This document shows, piece after piece, positions 60,239 through 64,000 of a stretch of DNA of 64,000 bases. Origin of the DNA: Spongorhabdus nitratireducens (GTDB taxonomy: Bacteria > Pseudomonadota > Gammaproteobacteria > Pseudomonadales > Endozoicomonadaceae); assembly GCA_947387575.1 (NCBI GenBank), contig CANDOC010000010.1:164470-228469 (forward strand), given 5' to 3'. The first letter of the stretch is position 1. Each line of letters begins with the position of its first letter. The translations under genes and the position numbers were made by a program. A model generated the notes under the pieces. It had not been told where the DNA came from and made no database searches. It was given only the letters and a program-made list of their open reading frames with translations.

Positions 60239-61486
60239 ATGAGTCCTGCCGTGATCTCAGACAGCAATTTAAAGCGGGTGTTACCCGCCATGAGTGCAAT
60301 TTTCGTCGACATTATGTCATTCGGTCTTGTTACGCCGATGATCGTCGCTGCTTTTGCTGAAGATATCTTTCTGGCAGCAAGCCCTGATACCGTTCGGGAC
60401 CTGGCTCAGGCCATTGCATTTGCCATTTTCCCACTGGGTATGTTTTTAGGAGCAGCCGTTCTGGGAGACCTCAGTGACCACTGGGGACGTAGAAAAACCC
60501 TGATGCTGTGTATGGTCGGACTCCTGTTCTCATTCGGGCTGATGGGGGTCTCCATGGCTTCTGGATTGGTATCCCTCCTCTTGCTTGGCCGGCTGTGTGC
60601 CGGACTGATGTGCGGAGCTACGGCTATTGGTCAGGCCAGTATCATCGATCTCAGCACTGAAGATACCAAGACTCAGAACCTATCCCGCATTACACTGGCC
60701 AATGTCTCCGCTCACTTTCTGGGCCCCGGCATGGGTGCGGCCCTGGCCGGATTTGGTCTGTACTGGCCTTTTGTGGCCATCAGCGCACTGGCACTGGGAT
60801 CCATGATCTGGATTTATCTGAGACTGGAAGAAACGGTAACAACCAGAGCCCAGGAACCTGTTGACTGGTTACTTCCGGTCCGAACTTTCCGAGCCGCTTT
60901 TAATAACAGGAATATTCGTCGCCTCAGCCTGTGCCATATCCAGTTTCATACCGGTAACTGTATGGTGTATCAGTTCTTTTATATCTATCTGGCCAGTCAC
61001 TACCACTACTCTCCTGTGGAGCTGGGCCTGTTCAGTGCAGTCTGTGCCGGTAGCGGCGGCATGATTGCCATCCTGTGGCTGTTACCCTGGCTGCAGAAGC
61101 GGTATACACCGCGGATACTTACAATAGCTTCACTATTCTGTAGTGCGATATTTTCAGTCTTGTTTGCTTTGGACTTCTCTATAGCAGCTCACTGGATAAT
61201 TGCCTTGTTATGGTCCATGGCCATTGTGGTGGCTTATGTATCAACGCTGGCTCTCTTTAGTGACTGTGCCGACAGTGAAAGTCAGGGTTGGGCGATGGGC
61301 ATCGCATCCTCCCTTTTTGCTTTCTCCTTTATTCTGGGAGGTCTCAGCGCCTCACTCCTGACCCTGCTTGGTGTTAACAACCTGATTATCCTCGGCGGAG
61401 CTTTCCTGGCAGGAAGCGCGCTAACGCTAAAACTGTATGTTCCCGAAAAGCTCTGCCCTCAACCCGACTCAGGCCAATTGACGTGA
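60239..61486 (+). CDS. MFS transporter, drug/product exporter type
   Basis: 415 residues with about twelve membrane segments. The loop 2-3 motif is GDLSDHWGRRKT, and motif C-like glycine/proline sequence GPGMGAALAGFG in segment 5 points to an exporter (DHA1-like). It is divergent from the adenylation/carrier pair, with a 150-bp shared control region, so it may export the product of that pair. Confidence 0.82.
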   Translation: MSPAVISDSNLKRVLPAMSAIFVDIMSFGLVTPMIVAAFAEDIFLAASPDTVRDLAQAIAFAIFPLGMFLGAAVLGDLSDHWGRRKTLMLCMVGLLFSFGLMGVSMASGLVSLLLLGRLCAGLMCGATAIGQASIIDLSTEDTKTQNLSRITLANVSAHFLGPGMGAALAGFGLYWPFVAISALALGSMIWIYLRLEETVTTRAQEPVDWLLPVRTFRAAFNNRNIRRLSLCHIQFHTGNCMVYQFFYIYLASHYHYSPVELGLFSAVCAGSGGMIAILWLLPWLQKRYTPRILTIASLFCSAIFSVLFALDFSIAAHWIIALLWSMAIVVAYVSTLALFSDCADSESQGWAMGIASSLFAFSFILGGLSASLLTLLGVNNLIILGGAFLAGSALTLKLYVPEKLCPQPDSGQLT

Positions 61487-62758
61487 AGGAGAAAAAATAC
61501 CTGAACGGAAACTGAAAAGGGCAAATAACAGAGCAATCATTGAAGTAGCCATTAAATATAACGCCGGAGACCTGTAGTCTCCGGTCACTTCAATAAGTGA
61601 CGTTGCTATCAGCGGCGCTGTCCCACCGAAAAAAGAAAAACCCAGATTATAAGCCAGCGCAACACCACTGTAGCGAACACTGGTCGGGAACAGGTCAGCC
61701 AACATGGCCGGAATAGTCCCCGTCACCAAGGCACAAGGGATCGCAATCCCGAAAGCGGCTGGGAGTTTACTGGCCGAGCCACTCATCAACCAATGCAAAA
61801 ACAGAGGTGACCCCACCAGTACAAGCAAACTCAGTGCAATAAAAAGAGGGCGCCTGAACTGACCATCCACCAGCTTACCTATCAGGCACACAGGGGATGA
61901 CAGCATATAAGCCAGTGCCAATATTCCGGCAAAATGGCCGGGATCGAATTCAACATTTCGGACAATAAATCCCTGCATGTACTGGCCATAAAAGATGACG
62001 GCCGAACCACAGAAGGCCACCATAATGACACCCAGCAGCAGCTCACGGGGGTATTTCACCAGTACGGTTCTAGCCGGAATGGATTCCCTTTGCTTTGTCT
62101 GTTCCAAAAGCTTATACAAACCACTTTCATGACACTGGCGACGAATCTGATAGCTGACAAATCCCAGACAACCACCAAAAAGAAACGGAATACGCCAACC
62201 CCAGTCATGCATCATCTGTTGCCCCAGCACACTGGAGAGCAGCCACTGAATAATGCAGCACAGAGCCAGCGCATTCAGCAGTGCCATATAGAGCACGCCA
62301 CAATAGAAACCCCGTTTTTCAGGTCTGGCTTCCGAGATATAGGTTATAGCGCCGGGTAATTCCCCCCCTAAAGAAAAGCCCTGCACAATTCGCAACACAA
62401 TCAGCAATACAGGAGCCAGCAAACCAATCTGACTGTAATCCGGAAGGATACCGATCAGCGCTGTGGACAACGCCATCAACAGAACCGTCGTTGCAAATGT
62501 CTTTTTGCGGCCATAACGGTCACCCAGATGACCAAATATCAGCCCGCCTAACGGGCGACCAAAATATCCTACAGTGAAGGTTGCAAAGGTCAGTAATAAG
62601 GAAATGGAAGGATCATCAGCAGGGAAAAAGTGTGAAGCTATATGGTTCGCCATAATGGCGTAAATACTGAAATCATATAATTCCAGAAACCCTCCCAGTG
62701 AAGTAACAGCTACCAGTTTTCGTACCGAGGTCGATTGTCCTTCAGCCATACCTGTCAC
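61469..62758 (-). CDS. MFS transporter, metabolite:H+ symporter (MHS/ProP-like) type
   Basis: 429 residues with twelve predicted membrane segments. The N-terminal block SLGGFLELYDFSIYAIMA and the GHLGDRYGRKKT loop are typical of the MHS family (ProP, KgtP, citrate and proline/betaine importers). The substrate is not evident. Its 3' end overlaps the convergent exporter gene by 18 bp. Confidence 0.85.
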   Translation of the reverse strand: MTGMAEGQSTSVRKLVAVTSLGGFLELYDFSIYAIMANHIASHFFPADDPSISLLLTFATFTVGYFGRPLGGLIFGHLGDRYGRKKTFATTVLLMALSTALIGILPDYSQIGLLAPVLLIVLRIVQGFSLGGELPGAITYISEARPEKRGFYCGVLYMALLNALALCCIIQWLLSSVLGQQMMHDWGWRIPFLFGGCLGFVSYQIRRQCHESGLYKLLEQTKQRESIPARTVLVKYPRELLLGVIMVAFCGSAVIFYGQYMQGFIVRNVEFDPGHFAGILALAYMLSSPVCLIGKLVDGQFRRPLFIALSLLVLVGSPLFLHWLMSGSASKLPAAFGIAIPCALVTGTIPAMLADLFPTSVRYSGVALAYNLGFSFFGGTAPLIATSLIEVTGDYRSPALYLMATSMIALLFALFSFRSGIFSPSRQLA

Positions 62759-62803
62759 TCTTGTAGAACAGAATGTAAACCTGGAATTTTGTTATTACGT
62801 GTT

Positions 62804-62820
62804 TAGGGGCTGTTGACAAT
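62804..62820. repeat. Solo copy of the cloverleaf-element end
   Basis: 17 bases, TAGGGGCTGTTGACAAT, identical to the outer end of the element at 40255-40517. No matching inverted copy is found nearby (to 62914), so it looks like a decayed or one-ended remnant. Confidence 0.55.
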
Positions 62821-62851
62821 CTAGACAGGGAAGGGAAAAGCGTAAAGGGAA

Positions 62852-62901
62852 TTAAAAAATAACAGGCCTGAAAAATAGAGATTCTACTTCGCAGGCCTGT
62901 T
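62852..62901 (-). terminator. Rho-independent terminator after prs
   Basis: Arms AACAGGCCTG (62861-62870) and CAGGCCTGTT (62892-62901), with a 21-nt loop. On the prs strand the hairpin is followed by TATTTTTTAAT. Confidence 0.75.
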
Positions 62902-62914
62902 TATCAGTCAATGA

Positions 62915-63856
62915 TTAACGAAACATTGCACTGATTGATTCTGCATTGCTGATACGACGCACAGATTCAGCAATCAGAGGGGACATATCCAGCTGACGGA
63001 TACGATCAATGGCCTGTGCTTCCGGAGTCAGCGGAATGGTATTGGTCACAACCAGCTCATCCAGTACAGAGTTGGCTACGTTTTCCAGCGCACGGCCGGA
63101 CAGCACAGGGTGGGTGCAGTAAGCGTAAACCTGCTTGGCGCCGTTCTCTTTCAGAGCGTGGGCAGCCTGACACAGGGTACCGGCAGTATCGACCATATCG
63201 TCGATCAGAACACAGGTACGGCCGTTAACGTCACCGATAATGTTCATCACTTCAGCACGGTTCGCTTCCGGGCGACGCTTGTCAATAATGGCCAGTTCTG
63301 CATTCAGCTGCTTGGCAACAGCACGGGCACGAACAACACCACCGTGGTCCGGAGAAACAACCATGATATTTTCGAAATTGCGACGCTCGATGTCGTCCAG
63401 CAGAATCGGTGTTCCGTAGATGTTGTCTACCGGAATATCGAAGAAGCCCTGGATTTGATCTGCATGCAGGTCAACGGTCAGTACGCGGTCAACACCAACG
63501 CTGGCAATCATGTCAGCAACAACTTTGGCACTGATCGGTACACGGGTGGAGCGGGGACGACGATCCTGACGGGCATAACCAAAGTACGGCAGTACAGCAG
63601 TTACCCGAACAGCGGAGGAACGACGCATGGCATCTGCCATAACAATCAGTTCCATCAGGTTGTCATTAGTCGGAGCACAGGTGGACTGAATGATGAATAC
63701 ATCCTTCCCCCGTACGTTTTCCTGAATTTCTACAGCGACTTCACCGTCACTGAAGCAGCCGACAAATGCCTTGCCCTGGGGAATATGTAAGTGATCTACA
63801 ACCTTCTGGACAAGTTCCGGGTTGGAATTACCAGAAAATACCATCATCTTCGACAC
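62915..63856 (-). CDS. prs: Ribose-phosphate pyrophosphokinase
   Basis: Makes PRPP from ribose 5-phosphate and ATP, feeding nucleotide, histidine (HisG here) and NAD synthesis. 313 residues with [11 protein letters not shown], the flexible loop [10 protein letters not shown] and the PRPP signature [13 protein letters not shown]. The start is GTG at 63856, giving [10 protein letters not shown], the same N-terminus as Pseudomonas Prs, with AGGG 8 nt upstream. It lies next to tRNA-Gln, as in pseudomonads. Confidence 0.96.
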   Translation of the reverse strand: MSKMMVFSGNSNPELVQKVVDHLHIPQGKAFVGCFSDGEVAVEIQENVRGKDVFIIQSTCAPTNDNLMELIVMADAMRRSSAVRVTAVLPYFGYARQDRRPRSTRVPISAKVVADMIASVGVDRVLTVDLHADQIQGFFDIPVDNIYGTPILLDDIERRNFENIMVVSPDHGGVVRARAVAKQLNAELAIIDKRRPEANRAEVMNIIGDVNGRTCVLIDDMVDTAGTLCQAAHALKENGAKQVYAYCTHPVLSGRALENVANSVLDELVVTNTIPLTPEAQAIDRIRQLDMSPLIAESVRRISNAESISAMFR

Positions 63857-63926
63857 GGTGGTGACCCTGTGCTTTATCAGCCGGTTTAGAGTAAGAATAT
63901 AGAGTCAGAACGCGACGGTTTCGTAT

Positions 63927-64000
63927 GGCTGGGGTGGCAGGACTCGAACCTGCGCATGACGGGATCAAAACCCGTTGCCTTACCACTTGGCGACACCCCA
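63927..64000 (-). tRNA. tRNA-Gln (anticodon TTG)
   Basis: A complete 74-nt tRNA ending in an encoded CCA (63929-63927). Acceptor stem TGGGGTG/CACCCCA, anticodon arm ACGGG-TTTTGAT-CCCGT giving TTG (reads CAA/CAG), and T-loop GGTTCGAGTCC. The sequence is close to E. coli tRNA-Gln. Its presence beside gatCAB suggests GatCAB may serve Asn rather than Gln, but that cannot be read from this window. Confidence 0.96.

Overview
This 64-kb window reads as a chromosomal segment of a gammaproteobacterium, most likely an Oceanospirillales-type marine bacterium (Endozoicomonadaceae or a relative). That placement is an inference from gene order (murA-ibaG-mlaBCDEF-yrbG-kdsD-lptCAB-rpoN-hpf-ptsN-rapZ-npr; mreBCD-maf-rng-yhdP-nit-tldD; tRNA-Gln next to prs), from Pseudomonas-like protein N-termini (class I fumarase, Prs) and from moderate GC. 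Most of the window is dense core genome. Short perfect hairpins mark many operon ends.

Layout. 1-2.3 kb: a leftward run of lipoproteins, including an M48 metalloprotease. 2.5-5.1 kb: cysDN for sulfate activation; CysN carries what looks like a decayed APS-kinase tail. 5.3-7.8 kb: ybgI-type Nif3 protein, degS and a small thioesterase. 7.9-15.1 kb (leftward): hisGD, murA, ibaG and the Mla phospholipid transport operon. 15.8-26.4 kb (rightward): yrbG, kdsD, lptCAB, rpoN, hpf, an inserted cysteine desulfidase, ptsN, rapZ and npr; kdsC is missing from its usual place. 26.6-33.1 kb: mgtE, pmbA, darP, an unknown exported protein and tldD. 33.1-43.1 kb (leftward): nit, yhdP, rng, maf, mreDCB. 43.6-46.9 kb: gatCAB.

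46.9-53.5 kb is an AT-rich accessory island between gatB and the class I fumarase gene. It encodes a C5-cytosine methyltransferase with a large insertion, a divergent Vsr mismatch endonuclease, and a separate tightly packed four-gene operon: a small charged protein, a MORC/MutL-like GHKL ATPase with a Lys/Ser/Gly linker, an unrecognised 270-aa protein and a DUF6339-like protein. A 16-bp perfect palindrome stands before that operon. It resembles MutL/MORC-type restriction or defence systems, but I see no Z1, AIPR, helicase or classical restriction nuclease. This is the best candidate for an undescribed system here.

53.6-64 kb: fumarase, a ferredoxin-reductase-like protein, an enoyl-CoA hydratase-family protein, an unknown exported protein, an orphan carrier protein plus adenylation enzyme with a divergent MFS exporter, a second MFS (MHS-type) transporter, prs and tRNA-Gln.

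Other signals outside the genes: a 263-bp element of nested perfect inverted repeats (40255-40517) whose 17-bp end recurs alone at 62804; a related palindromic element at 24253-24414; a two-way pairing RNA structure between lptA and lptB; a perfect FNR/Anr-type box upstream of hpf; and an apparent ATT start codon for mreC.
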